Shown: one piece after another, positions 44,688 to 53,698 of the stretch | Numbering within the stretch: the stretch's first letter is position 1 | How the letters are laid out: each line of letters begins with the position of its first letter | Assembly (NCBI RefSeq): GCF_014334325.1 | Contig: NZ_JACSET010000011.1 | Coordinates: forward strand, 17,536 to 81,535 | Direction: 5' to 3' | Source of the DNA: Treponema sp. Marseille-Q4130 | Lineage (GTDB): Bacteria; Spirochaetota; Spirochaetia; Treponematales; Treponemataceae | DNA length: 64,000 nt | Notes under the pieces: generated by a model | The model's database searches: none | What the model was told of the DNA's origin: nothing | Seen by the model: only the letters and a program-made list of their open reading frames with translations | Position numbers and translations under genes: made by a program

Positions 44688-45449
44688 ATGGAATACGTTC
44701 GGCTCGGTAAAACGAATCTCCTCGCAAGCAGGACGGCCTTCGGCGCCATGTCGCTGAAGCATACGGGCGATGCCGAAACGGCTTCGACGCTCATCCGAAA
44801 AGCATACGAAGCAGGAATCAATTTTTTCGATACGTCGCGCAGCAACGGTGCAAGCGAAAAGCTGCTCGGAGACGCGTTGTATGAAGTGCGGGAAAACGTC
44901 ATCATCGCGACGAAATCGAAAGCCGCTTCGGGGCAGGAACTCCTTCGCGACTTGGACGAAAGCCTGGGCGCGCTGCACTGCGATGCGATCGATCTGTATC
45001 AATACGAAACCGAAAATTTTGTTCCGACGGTCGACGGTAAAGACGGCATCTATCAAACCCTCCTTACGATGAAAGCGTCGGGAAAAATCAAACACATAGG
45101 AGCCGTAACCGAAGACTTCGATACCGCTTCGGAAATTATTAAAACGGAACTTTACGAAACGATTCAATTTCCGTTCAGCATGATAAGCCCCCTCGTCACA
45201 GCATCCCTCGTCGGTCTGTGTGCGGAACGCGATATGGGTTTCATCGCGATGCAGCCCTTGTGCGGGGGCGTGCTTTCGAATATCCCGCTTGCGTTCGGTT
45301 TCCTTCATCAATACGAAAACGTTTTTCCGCTGTGGGGTGCTGAAACGCCCGAAGAGCTTTCGCAGATTTTGTATTTCAACGACCGACCTCCGGTCATCGA
45401 TGAAGCGTTTCAAAGAGATGTCGAAAAGCTGCGCACGTTTTTTAATTAG
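44688..45449 (+). CDS. aldo/keto reductase-family protein with altered active site
   Basis: The 253-residue TIM-barrel protein begins YVRLGKTNLLASRTAFG and keeps GINFFDTS (catalytic Asp), EKLLGDAL, IIATKSK (catalytic Lys) and the IDLYQ strand. The tyrosine expected in D-T-x-x-x-Y-G-x-S-E is replaced by Asn (DTSRSNGASE), and the His after LYQ is absent (QYETE). The C-terminal region is shorter than usual. It may bind NADPH without classical reductase activity. It is flanked by an R2 and an R3 repeat. Confidence 0.75.
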   Translation: MEYVRLGKTNLLASRTAFGAMSLKHTGDAETASTLIRKAYEAGINFFDTSRSNGASEKLLGDALYEVRENVIIATKSKAASGQELLRDLDESLGALHCDAIDLYQYETENFVPTVDGKDGIYQTLLTMKASGKIKHIGAVTEDFDTASEIIKTELYETIQFPFSMISPLVTASLVGLCAERDMGFIAMQPLCGGVLSNIPLAFGFLHQYENVFPLWGAETPEELSQILYFNDRPPVIDEAFQRDVEKLRTFFN

Positions 45450-45497
45450 CGGGAAAGGCGGTTTGCGGGGCGGTTTTCTTTTTTGGCAATTTTTTTA

Positions 45498-45551
45498 TTC
45501 GTGCGGAGGGTTTAATACCCCGTCGCTTGCGTCGGGGTTGTTGATTATTTC
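45498..45551 (-). repeat. R3 repeat, copy C (short, internally deleted)
   Basis: Its reverse complement joins ATCAACAACCCCGACGCAAG directly to GCGACGGGGTATTAAACC and CCTCCGCACGAATAA. It keeps both ends of the full element but only one GACGCAAGCG-type direct repeat. It abuts the 3' end of the XRE gene. Confidence 0.8.
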
Positions 45552-45841
45552 GATAAATACGATTCTATCATCGCTTTGATTTCCGTAAGCAGTTTGCGCT
45601 CGTTTTGAATTTCAGCGTAATCTACCGCAGGATTTTCGGAAAACAGCAGCGCCGGATGGATTTGAAAAATTTCCGCCATTTTTATAATTAAATCAAACGA
45701 AGGTTTTGCGATACCGCATTCGATGTTGCCGATCGTACCCGTTGCGACGCCGCACAGTTCCGCAAAATACGCTTGTGAAAATCCGTTTTTTGTTCTGTTC
45801 TTTTTTACATTTTCGATAAACTCTTGCTGATATCGATACAT
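45545..45841 (-). CDS. XRE-family transcriptional regulator
   Basis: The 98-residue protein holds a Cro/C1-type helix-turn-helix (FIENVKKNRTKNGFSQAYFAE, then GVATGTIGNIECGIAKPSFDLIIKMAEIF), followed by a short helical tail. The ATG at 45841 lies 8 bases after a TATACT box, so the mRNA may be leaderless; no Shine-Dalgarno is visible. It is divergent from the lipoprotein gene at 45950 and likely controls it and itself through an inverted repeat. The last codons abut an R3 repeat. Confidence 0.8.
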   Translation of the reverse strand: MYRYQQEFIENVKKNRTKNGFSQAYFAELCGVATGTIGNIECGIAKPSFDLIIKMAEIFQIHPALLFSENPAVDYAEIQNERKLLTEIKAMIESYLSK

Positions 45842-45848
45842 TTTTACC

Positions 45849-45916
45849 AGTATAAAATGATTTTTGGTATTGACAATAATATTTAATTGGTAGTACAGTG
45901 GATTTATCAATTAAAT
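45849..45916. promoter_or_regulatory. divergent promoters and inverted-repeat operator
   Basis: Plus strand: TTGACA (45870-45875), 18 bases, TACAGT (45894-45899). Minus strand: TTGTCA (45876-45871), 16 bases, TATACT (45854-45849). An inverted repeat ATTTAATTG (45881-45889) / CAATTAAAT (45908-45916) straddles the plus -10 box, as expected for a repressor site. Confidence 0.65.
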
Positions 45917-45949
45917 TGAGTGAAACTCGGTTTAATTAAGGAGTCAAAC

Positions 45950-46363
45950 ATGAATATGTACAAGAAATTCTTTTCCTTGTTCGGCGCAGCGCTCGTCATA
46001 GCCGCTGCAGTATGCACGTTTACAAGCTGCAAAAGCGGTGACGATTCGGATCCGGCGCCCGTTGCGACGATCAAATCCGATGACGGAGACGCGACGCTTA
46101 CGGTTTTAACCCTTGACAAAACGACGCGCAGCGGAAAATACAAAGTTACCGGCAAGGTCGGTCCCGCTGATTTTACCGCTAAAGGAGACTTTGTGCTCGA
46201 TGCTTCGGAAACAAAGATCACGTTGAAAAATACTAAAGTTACTCCGGATACATTTGCAGCGATGGCAATGGCTATTAACGGCGACCATCTTATTAATGCT
46301 TCTAAAAAAGTAACGATTGTAGGTTTTACCTTTAATCTTACAGACTTGTTCGCGAAGATGTAA
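45950..46363 (+). CDS. small predicted lipoprotein
   Basis: The 137-residue product has a lipoprotein signal ending TFTSC (Cys27) and a 110-residue beta-rich mature domain (ATLTVLTLDKTTRSGKYKVTG, then DFVLDASETKITLKN). The family is unknown. AAGGAG at 45938-45943 supports the start. It is divergent from and probably controlled by the XRE regulator. A weak hairpin GAGCCGA/TCGGCTC near 46389-46419 separates it from the convergent HD-GYP gene. Confidence 0.7.
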   Translation: MNMYKKFFSLFGAALVIAAAVCTFTSCKSGDDSDPAPVATIKSDDGDATLTVLTLDKTTRSGKYKVTGKVGPADFTAKGDFVLDASETKITLKNTKVTPDTFAAMAMAINGDHLINASKKVTIVGFTFNLTDLFAKM

Positions 46364-46458
46364 CCGAGTCGATTCAAAATAAACGATCCGAGCCGAGAAC
46401 GCGCAAAGCTTTTTCGGCTCGCTCGCGAAAACCTTTCCGTCTTTTACTTCAATCGATT

Positions 46459-47715
46459 TTATTTACCGGTTTGCGCCGTCTGCGCTTCACCGCTTTCCCG
46501 CTGCGTGAGAGCTTTCATCACGTCTTCGAGTTCCTGTTTGTCGATCGGCCGTATGATTTTTATATCGTTGTCGTCGGTTTGAAGCGTTTTCGGAGAGCCG
46601 TCCGCATCTTTTTCTCCGAGCAGCTGTACGATCGGATTTTTCGGGTTGTCGGGATTGACGTCGACAACCTGCGCCGTCTCCCCGTTTGAAAGGTACACAT
46701 AGGTGCCGATAGGGAACAGCGATATGCTGTACAAAAGCGCTTTGATGACGGTTTCGTCGTATTGCCGGTTTTCATTTTTGAGCATTTCGACCATTGCGGC
46801 GAAAGTGCTGCGTTCGCTTTTATATTGCCGCGGCGCGATGATCGATTCAAACGAGCACACGACGGCGATTATCTTCGCGTAGAGCGAAATCTTATCGCCT
46901 GTGAGACCGCGCGGATAGCCCGTGCCGTTTTCACGTTCGTGGTGTTCGAAAATGGCGAACTGCACCGCTACGGGAAACTGCAGCGTTTTTGCAATCTCGA
47001 ATCCGATGAGCGGGTGTTTCGAGATTTCATCCCGTTCTGCGGGCGACAGCTGTTTGTTTGAAAGGTAGAGCTGCGGCGGCAGGCGCAGCATACCGATTTC
47101 GTGGAGTATGCACGAAGCGCCGAGTTCAACGAGCTTCGACAGGCTCATGTGCAGCTGAAGACCGATCGCGATCGCGAGTACCGTCGAACGCATCGAATGC
47201 GTGACGATAAAATTTTTTTTGATCGTGTCGTCGGATGGGGTGATCCTCAGTACGTACGTGCGGTTTTCTCGGATAAAGACGCACAGGCTCCGTACCGTTT
47301 CTTCCAAACTTGCGTAATCGATTTGTTTATGCGTTGCATAGTGCGTATATATGTGATCGATATAATCCATATATTCGTCGTATACGTTTTGTACGGCGGC
47401 GAGGCGCGCTTGATCGCTGTTTTCGAGCGTGCGCATTCGTTCCGCATCTTCAAGCGTACGTTTTATGCCGCTGCTGAGCGCAGGACTGTCCTGTGTCGGC
47501 GCAACCGGTTCCGCTTTTATACGTCCGGACATCAGAGCATTGACGTTTACATTGCCTTCGCTGATGACTTCACTGAACTCCCATTCGGCAAGAGCTGCAA
47601 TCACCGTTTTAGGGAGCGGGACTCCTGCCGGTTCGATGATGAACAGCATATCGAGGAGCACGTCTTTATTAAAAGAGATACCGTCTTTTATAACGCTCAA
47701 TTCAAATGTATTCAT
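46459..47715 (-). CDS. HD-GYP domain protein with modified HD motif
   Basis: The 418 residues have an N-terminal domain of about 150 residues with no name, then an HD-GYP domain: VTHSMRSTVLAIAIG, ILHEIGMLRLP, HPLIGFEIA, HHERENGTGYPRGLTG. A short beta-rich C-terminus follows. HD-GYP enzymes hydrolyse cyclic di-GMP. Here the core HD is HE and the following K is M, while the other histidines and the GYP motif remain, so activity may be reduced or metal use changed. The ATG at 47715 is chosen from the protein's natural N-terminus (MNTFELSVI). Confidence 0.82.
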   Translation of the reverse strand: MNTFELSVIKDGISFNKDVLLDMLFIIEPAGVPLPKTVIAALAEWEFSEVISEGNVNVNALMSGRIKAEPVAPTQDSPALSSGIKRTLEDAERMRTLENSDQARLAAVQNVYDEYMDYIDHIYTHYATHKQIDYASLEETVRSLCVFIRENRTYVLRITPSDDTIKKNFIVTHSMRSTVLAIAIGLQLHMSLSKLVELGASCILHEIGMLRLPPQLYLSNKQLSPAERDEISKHPLIGFEIAKTLQFPVAVQFAIFEHHERENGTGYPRGLTGDKISLYAKIIAVVCSFESIIAPRQYKSERSTFAAMVEMLKNENRQYDETVIKALLYSISLFPIGTYVYLSNGETAQVVDVNPDNPKNPIVQLLGEKDADGSPKTLQTDDNDIKIIRPIDKQELEDVMKALTQRESGEAQTAQTGK

Positions 47716-47785
47716 ATTACAATCTACGGTATATTGTAACGCGTTCCGACCGTTTTGCAAGCCGAAAATGCGAAAAGAGCAAAAA

Positions 47786-47818
47786 AAAGTTGAAAAACCT
47801 CACACGTTTTTCAACTTT
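47786..47818 (-). terminator. terminator downstream of maf
   Basis: AAAGTTGAAAAAC (47786-47798) pairs with GTTTTTCAACTTT (47806-47818); on the minus strand it is followed by eight T residues. It ends the lepB-ftsI-maf transcript. Confidence 0.8.
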
Positions 47819-47937
47819 TATAAACACGGAATCGGCATTGTGCAGGCGTCCGGATGTCGATGCGCCCGCGCCGTCCGACACTTCTATTATCGGGGGAAAA
47901 AAACGGAAACTTTAATATGTAGACCGAAACTCGCCGT

Positions 47938-49947
47938 TCAGTCGGCGCGTGAAATTATCGGAATTGAACCATGGACATATTTTTCGCATTCCGAAGTCGC
48001 TCGGGAGAGTTCTTTGTACATACGGCGTGCGCGCGAAAGGGTTTCCCGAAACGCATTGTCGGTTTTATCGCCCTTTTCGGCAAAATCGATAAAGAAGCGC
48101 CCGTTCGGCAAGGCAAGCGATACGGCGTCTTTTACGCTGCTTTTGAGGATCGCAGTATCGATGTCGGCGAGGGATCGGAGCGCCGTTTGACTTACCGTAC
48201 TGCCGGCCGCCGTATCGCGTTTATCAGTGATCGCATACAGGTCGACCGCGATGTCCGTGCCGCACTTGCCCGCAGCTGCGATATCGGCTGCTGACATATT
48301 CATATCGTTCGCAAGTGCGTTTTCGCATATCCTCTTTCCGTCTTCCGCGGTTTTTCGGAGAGAAGCGATTTCGCGCAAAAAATCGGCGAGGGCGGATTCG
48401 AATCGCGCTTTATCCGGGACTGCGCCTTTTTCGGACACTTCGCTTTTTTTAATAAATTCTTTTTTCTGCGCCGCGATATCGGGTTTTTCTAAAAATGAGC
48501 GCATATCCGCCGGCTCGATGCCGGGAATTGCAAGCCCGCTTCGGGCGAACGTATACGTTTTTGCATCGGGACAGGATGCGAGCCTGCTTTCAAACCACCA
48601 CGCGAACATCTTCATACGCGAATCGGTCGGCACGGGATTTCCGTCGTAATCATGCGCGTCTTCCGCACCTGCCGAAAAAAGGAGCGGGAGATTTTGCGTC
48701 TCCGCAGGAAACGTGCGCATCGAAGTCTCATGCGTTCCCTCTTCGAACATGCTGCCTTTGATATGTGTTTTTTTTTCGGGAAAAGCAAAGTCAAGTCCGC
48801 AGCAGTAGATTTCTTTAGCTCCCGCCGCATAGGCGAAATTCCACGCAGCCGATGCGACCGAACCTCCCGCACCCAAATCGCCTTTTTCTCCGATACGCCG
48901 CTCGAACCATTTGCCGATCGGAAAGAGGGATGACGAAAGTACAAAACCTCTGCATGAAAACGAAAATACGGCGGGGTACACTGCGACTTCCGCGATGAGT
49001 ACGCTTGACTTTGACGTTAAGCCTGCTATGTGGCGGTACGCGTAGTACTGCGGATCTCCGACGACGATAAAATCCGGCTCGACGCCCAGCCTGAGGCACG
49101 CACGGAGGGCCGTGTCCACGCACACGACGATACTCCGCTTTTTGATTTCCGAAAGATGGGGAAGCACGCTTTCAAGTGAGGGGCCTGCCGCAACGATCGT
49201 AAACGGAATACCGCGCGCGTTTCCGGCGTAGGCTGATACTCCGCGCATCCGTGCATAATTGTTAAGATTTTTGCAGCTGTTTTTAAGCCAGCGTTTTGCA
49301 AAGCGTTCGAGGGTTGCGGCATTGATATCGTCTTTGCGTCTGTTCCGTTCGACCAGCGTTCGAAGCGTGTCGAAGTAGTGCGATGCGTGAGAAGTTTGCG
49401 AGGGTACCGAAAAAAACGCGCAGCGCGAGACACCGTAGTTTTCGATAAACGAAACGACGGTGTGCGGCGGACAGGCAAGGGCTGCGATGCAGTCTTTACA
49501 CGCGAAAGCCGCAGTCCAATCGATAAGTGCGAGGGATGCGAAAAAGCGATCGGCATCCGGCTCGACGACGATGATCGCTCTGCCGGGAAAGCGGAGGGCA
49601 TAGGCTTCGACCGCATAGCCGAGTCCGAAACCGAAAAAGACTGCGGCGCGGCATCCTTCAAAATCGGAATTTGCAACCGCCTGTTCCGCTTCCCGTTTCG
49701 GATTGTATGCCGAGTGGAGCAGCGCGCCGTCTTCGTATGCGCTTACGCTTCCGTCTTTTGCCGAAACGATATTCCAAAACGGAAAGGGCTGTTCGATTGC
49801 CGGAAGGTTGTCATTCGAAGTATCGTGCGGGATTGAGCTGCCGCTGCAAATCGCGTCGACTGCGGCGATTTCGGACGCGAACATTTTTACGAGCGAAGGA
49901 AAGCGGGAAACGAATGCGGATCGATTTTTATTCCAGATTGAGTTCAA
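47938..49947 (-). CDS. maf: motility accessory factor, DUF115/MptE-like glycosyltransferase-type protein
   Basis: The roughly 669-residue protein has a Maf_N-like region (AAVFFGFGLGYAVEAYALRFPG), the DUF115 core (FTIVAAGPSLESVLPHLSEI, then VCVDTALRACLRLGVEPDFIVVGDPQ) and a long helical C-terminus. Maf proteins transfer nonulosonic acids to flagellins in other bacteria. I favour TTG at 49947 (GGAG 10 bases upstream), giving the natural NSIWNKNRSAF N-terminus and a 20-base overlap with the penicillin-binding protein gene; the ATG at 49884 is an alternative. No sugar-biosynthesis genes are adjacent. Confidence 0.8.
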   Translation of the reverse strand: MNSIWNKNRSAFVSRFPSLVKMFASEIAAVDAICSGSSIPHDTSNDNLPAIEQPFPFWNIVSAKDGSVSAYEDGALLHSAYNPKREAEQAVANSDFEGCRAAVFFGFGLGYAVEAYALRFPGRAIIVVEPDADRFFASLALIDWTAAFACKDCIAALACPPHTVVSFIENYGVSRCAFFSVPSQTSHASHYFDTLRTLVERNRRKDDINAATLERFAKRWLKNSCKNLNNYARMRGVSAYAGNARGIPFTIVAAGPSLESVLPHLSEIKKRSIVVCVDTALRACLRLGVEPDFIVVGDPQYYAYRHIAGLTSKSSVLIAEVAVYPAVFSFSCRGFVLSSSLFPIGKWFERRIGEKGDLGAGGSVASAAWNFAYAAGAKEIYCCGLDFAFPEKKTHIKGSMFEEGTHETSMRTFPAETQNLPLLFSAGAEDAHDYDGNPVPTDSRMKMFAWWFESRLASCPDAKTYTFARSGLAIPGIEPADMRSFLEKPDIAAQKKEFIKKSEVSEKGAVPDKARFESALADFLREIASLRKTAEDGKRICENALANDMNMSAADIAAAGKCGTDIAVDLYAITDKRDTAAGSTVSQTALRSLADIDTAILKSSVKDAVSLALPNGRFFIDFAEKGDKTDNAFRETLSRARRMYKELSRATSECEKYVHGSIPIISRAD

Positions 49948-51796
49948 TGACCATATTCTCCGTGACGGGCGTTCCCGCAGGCGGCGTTTGGCTCGTAACC
50001 CAGCCGTTTCCGTGTATCGTGACACGAAATTTTCCGTCGTCGAACAGCGGCAAAAGATCGCGCTTGGACATATTCGTAAAGTCGGGAAGGAGGCTTCCGA
50101 CGGCGAGCGTTTTACCTGCGGGAATCACGATGCGTCCCGAATGCAAAAGCGATTCCGCGCCGCCTCGGCTCATACCGAGGTGATTGATGATCGCGTCGGC
50201 GGCTTCGGCGATAACCGGAGCGACGATGCGCCCCGCATAGGTTTCGCCTTTCGCCTTTTCGATGACGATGTAGAGAATGATTTCGGGATCTTCGATCGGA
50301 AAAATCGCGATACAGTTCGATAAAAAATCGGTGCTGCTGTATCCGCCGGATTTATCCGCCATCTGTGCGGTTCCGGTTTTTACACCGATCGATATATCGC
50401 CGAGCCTTGCGCGCGATCCGGTTCCCGTCGTCGCCGTCGTCTCCATGCAGCTCAAAAGATAATGCGCCGTCGCTTCGTTCAAAGTTCTCTCGCCCCGTTC
50501 GGCTTTGTGTTCGTAGTACGTCGATCCGTCTTTGTTCGTGATCCGCTTGATCGTCGTGAGCTTTACGGGAATGCCGCCCGAAGCGAGGGATGTCGCCGCA
50601 TACATCATCTGCAGCGCGGATACGCTTATCTCCTGCCCGATTGCGATCGTCGGCTTCGAGCGCGCAGACCACAAACGGGAGTTCGGATCTTTTACCGAGC
50701 CGGCAGTTTCTCCCGGAAGCTCTATGCCGGTGCGTCTTCCGAATCCGAGCGCGCGAATCTTTTCGATAAACTCGTCTTCATCGATGCGGTCGCTCATCTG
50801 TCCGAGCGCTGCGTTGCACGAAAGGCGGAGCGCATCGCGCGGCGTTACCCATCCGTGCGTGCCGAGACATTTGATACGGAGCGTTTCTCCGCTGCGCGTT
50901 TTCTTTTCATACATACCGTTGCAAAAAAAACTGTCGCCGCTGTGTATGAGTCCCGCGTCGTATAGAATAGCGACCGTAAATATTTTAAAAACGGATCCCG
51001 GCTCGTACGCCGTCATCGCAGGTCTGTCTATCGTTTCGTCGACGGTCGCTTTCCCGTATTCGTTTAAATTGACCGACGGCAGACTGATGTACGACAGGAT
51101 TTCCCCTGTCTTCGCTTCGGCCGCAACGAGCATCATGCTTTCCGCCTGCGTATTTTTCATCGCGTTTGAAGCGATCTGTTCGAGCTTGTATTGGAGATTC
51201 GCGTCGATCGTCAGATACACGTTTTTGCCCGGCTCCATCTGCGCGGAACCCGAACTCACGGAAGGTGCGAGCGTCGACTGCATCGAATATTCGGTGCCGG
51301 AGAGCCCGTTTCCGTCGTCTCCCATATAGCCGACGAGCTGGGAAGCGAGGGAATTTTCGGGATAGACGCGGCCCGGAATCCTGTCGCATCGCACGAAAGT
51401 ATAGCCCTTCGTATCGATGATCTGTTTGAGTTCATCGTATGCGGTCTGTCCTATCTTTTTTTTGAGGTAGACGAAGTGCGCCCCCTTTGCGTTTTCGATG
51501 ACGGATGCGACTTCTCCTTCTTTCATGTCAAGGATCGATGCGACGTCTTTTGCAAAAGACGCGACATCCGCGACCATTTTCGGCGTTACGCCTACGTGAT
51601 AAAAATTCGTCTGCACGGCAAGCGGTTTTCCCGAACGGTCTACGATCGCGCCGCGCTCCATGACGGGCGTGCGCGGTGTGATTTCGGCGACGGGCGTGAG
51701 CGCGAGGCGGACGTAGCGGAGCGTGATATAGGCGGCTGCGATAAAAACGAAAACGACAAGGACGATGATCCGCTTCGTGTGAAAAAAATCGTTCAT
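49928..51796 (-). CDS. ftsI: penicillin-binding protein (FtsI/PBP2 type) with PASTA domain
   Basis: The 622-residue class B penicillin-binding protein has an N-terminal membrane helix (about 9-29), a pedestal domain and a transpeptidase domain with the active serine in S268-V-F-K271, S326-C-N328 and KTGTA near 460. A C-terminal PASTA domain (about 552-622) follows. It cross-links septal peptidoglycan in the periplasm. It begins 4 bases inside the lepB stop (ATGA), so the two are coupled. Other cell-wall genes are not directly beside it. Confidence 0.9.
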   Translation of the reverse strand: MNDFFHTKRIIVLVVFVFIAAAYITLRYVRLALTPVAEITPRTPVMERGAIVDRSGKPLAVQTNFYHVGVTPKMVADVASFAKDVASILDMKEGEVASVIENAKGAHFVYLKKKIGQTAYDELKQIIDTKGYTFVRCDRIPGRVYPENSLASQLVGYMGDDGNGLSGTEYSMQSTLAPSVSSGSAQMEPGKNVYLTIDANLQYKLEQIASNAMKNTQAESMMLVAAEAKTGEILSYISLPSVNLNEYGKATVDETIDRPAMTAYEPGSVFKIFTVAILYDAGLIHSGDSFFCNGMYEKKTRSGETLRIKCLGTHGWVTPRDALRLSCNAALGQMSDRIDEDEFIEKIRALGFGRRTGIELPGETAGSVKDPNSRLWSARSKPTIAIGQEISVSALQMMYAATSLASGGIPVKLTTIKRITNKDGSTYYEHKAERGERTLNEATAHYLLSCMETTATTGTGSRARLGDISIGVKTGTAQMADKSGGYSSTDFLSNCIAIFPIEDPEIILYIVIEKAKGETYAGRIVAPVIAEAADAIINHLGMSRGGAESLLHSGRIVIPAGKTLAVGSLLPDFTNMSKRDLLPLFDDGKFRVTIHGNGWVTSQTPPAGTPVTENMVIELNLE

Positions 51797-52305
51797 TTAT
51801 TCATAATCCTGCCGACGACATTTTTGACGGAAACGAAGCCGTAGTTCCTCGAATCGATCGATTCGGCATAGTTGTCGCCGAGAGCGAGAATGTATCCGTC
51901 GGGTACGCGGGAAGAAGCGCGCATCAATTCATACTGTTCTTTCGTCAGCTCGATTTTCAAATCTCCCACAAAAAGACTATATCCCGAATTCGCCGAATAT
52001 TCCAGATGCGTTCCCGCGGCGGCGGCGCAGCGCTTGACGACGATGCGGTTCGCGTGCAGGTAGATCACGATGTCGCCCGCTTTCGGCTCCGCCCATGAAA
52101 CGAAAAAGCTCGCGCTTCCGGGCTTTACGAGACCGTAGGCGAGTTTGTTGACGAGCACCGTTTCCCCGTCTTTGATCGCCGGTTCCATCGAGCGGCCGGA
52201 AATATGCAAAAAATCGATGACGAAGAGTTTGACGACGATGCCGATGCACAAGCCGATGACTGCCGGAACGATGAAGTGCTGCGCTTTTTTTTCATCTTTT
52301 TGCAT
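51793..52305 (-). CDS. lepB: signal peptidase I
   Basis: This 170-residue protein has one membrane helix (about 13-33), the catalytic serine in SGRSMEPAI (Ser39), the lysine in IVVKRCAA (Lys91), and the GDNYAESIDSRNYGFV box. It cleaves signal peptides at the periplasmic face of the inner membrane. It is short, with a minimal periplasmic domain, like Gram-positive SipS-type enzymes. It heads the lepB-ftsI-maf minus-strand unit. Confidence 0.92.
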   Translation of the reverse strand: MQKDEKKAQHFIVPAVIGLCIGIVVKLFVIDFLHISGRSMEPAIKDGETVLVNKLAYGLVKPGSASFFVSWAEPKAGDIVIYLHANRIVVKRCAAAAGTHLEYSANSGYSLFVGDLKIELTKEQYELMRASSRVPDGYILALGDNYAESIDSRNYGFVSVKNVVGRIMNK

Positions 52306-52350
52306 AGCTTTATTCTAATATGAGTGCGTTTTTATGTCGATAGAAATGAT

Positions 52351-53541
52351 ATGGAAATTATCAGCTACGTCGGTTTCGAGGGGAATCGGCCTTTTTCATC
52401 TATAAAACTACCGTTCCGTTTCAGAGAACGAAAAACACATATTTCGTGCGCTTTTACTCATTCTCCGCTTGCGCATTCGTTTGCCGCCGCTTCCGTGCGT
52501 TCCGATTTTTCGCTGCGCTCGTTTTTGATTTTGCTCGGACGCTCGGCGGAAAACATAGCGGCGCATTGGAAAGCGGCTCTTGCAGCGCTCGCCGTATTCG
52601 CTTTTCTTTCGGGTGCCAAAGCGGCTCTTTCGTATGCGCTGAGCCACACCGGCCCGCTTGCGCTTAAAGACAGCGGAAAAGCGGAGCTTGAAACGCTCGA
52701 TAAAGTGATGGCGGCCTTTGTCGCCGATGCGTCGATAAGCTATACCGACAGCGGCGATATAGTCGGAAGCGGAAAGTCCGAAGCGGAACTCGCAGCTTTG
52801 TTTAAAAAGCCCGTTTCGTATCAAACCTATACCGTCAGATCCGGCGATACGCTCGGCGGTATCACGAAGCGCTTCGGCTTGACAAATCTTTCTACGCTCA
52901 TCGATGTGAACGGTATTACAAACGCGCGCTCTCTGCACGAAGGGCAAAAGCTCCGCATCCCGTCGGTCGACGGCCTTATGTACACGGTGGCTAAAGGCAA
53001 TTCTCTCGCAGGTCTTTCCGCAAAATTCAATGTGCCGCTTGAAGATCTTCTCGACGTAAACGATCTTGCAAGCCAAACTCTCACCGTCGGACAAGAGCTG
53101 TTTATACCGGGTGCGAAAATGGATGCGGCGAAACTGCATGAAGTGCTCGGCGATCTGTTTAAAATCCCGATTACCGCGGCGTACCGCATTTCATCGAAAT
53201 TCGGTTGGCGTCCCGATCCCTTTACCGGAGTGCGCTCGTATCACACGGGAATCGATTTGGCCTGTCCCGACGGCACTCCGATCCGCGCAGCGATGAACGG
53301 GACCGTCGCCTTTGTCGGCTGGTCGAACGTGTTCGGCAACTACGTCATCGTAAATCACCCGAACGGATATCAGACGCTCTACGGTCACATGGCTTCTTCG
53401 CGCGTAAAAAAAGGACAGAGCGTAACGCAGGCGACGGTCATAGGGCTCGTCGGTTCGACCGGTTATTCGACGGGTTCGCATTTGCATTTTACCGTCTATA
53501 AAAACGGCCGGCTCATCAATCCGTCTTCCGTGCTGAAATAA
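52351..53541 (+). CDS. LysM and M23-family peptidoglycan endopeptidase
   Basis: The 396-residue protein has a cytoplasmic N-terminus, one membrane helix (about 73-92), two LysM domains (about 158-203 and 210-252) and a M23 peptidase domain (about 270-396). The zinc ligands lie in YHTGID and GSHLHFTV. It should bind and cleave peptidoglycan cross-links in the periplasm. The ATG at 52351 is preferred; an in-frame ATG at 52324 exists. It is divergent from lepB. Confidence 0.88.
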   Translation: MEIISYVGFEGNRPFSSIKLPFRFRERKTHISCAFTHSPLAHSFAAASVRSDFSLRSFLILLGRSAENIAAHWKAALAALAVFAFLSGAKAALSYALSHTGPLALKDSGKAELETLDKVMAAFVADASISYTDSGDIVGSGKSEAELAALFKKPVSYQTYTVRSGDTLGGITKRFGLTNLSTLIDVNGITNARSLHEGQKLRIPSVDGLMYTVAKGNSLAGLSAKFNVPLEDLLDVNDLASQTLTVGQELFIPGAKMDAAKLHEVLGDLFKIPITAAYRISSKFGWRPDPFTGVRSYHTGIDLACPDGTPIRAAMNGTVAFVGWSNVFGNYVIVNHPNGYQTLYGHMASSRVKKGQSVTQATVIGLVGSTGYSTGSHLHFTVYKNGRLINPSSVLK

Positions 53542-53698
53542 TCCGTTCTGCGGCATGGCTGCTGCCGAGAATGCGGCAGTTCGTTTACGATAACGGTTTT
53601 TTTAATATGGTTTTCGGTGCCTTACCATGTGAATTGCCCGAAACGCTTTTGCAAAATATTACGATATGGTTTATACTTACAATGACGGAGGTCACCGT

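Noticed and set aside
47926-47941. Third R2 copy at the end of maf
   Set aside because: Only a 15-16 base match (CGAAACTCGCCGTTCA) to the R2 tail was seen; no arms or insert, so it may be chance or a tiny relic.
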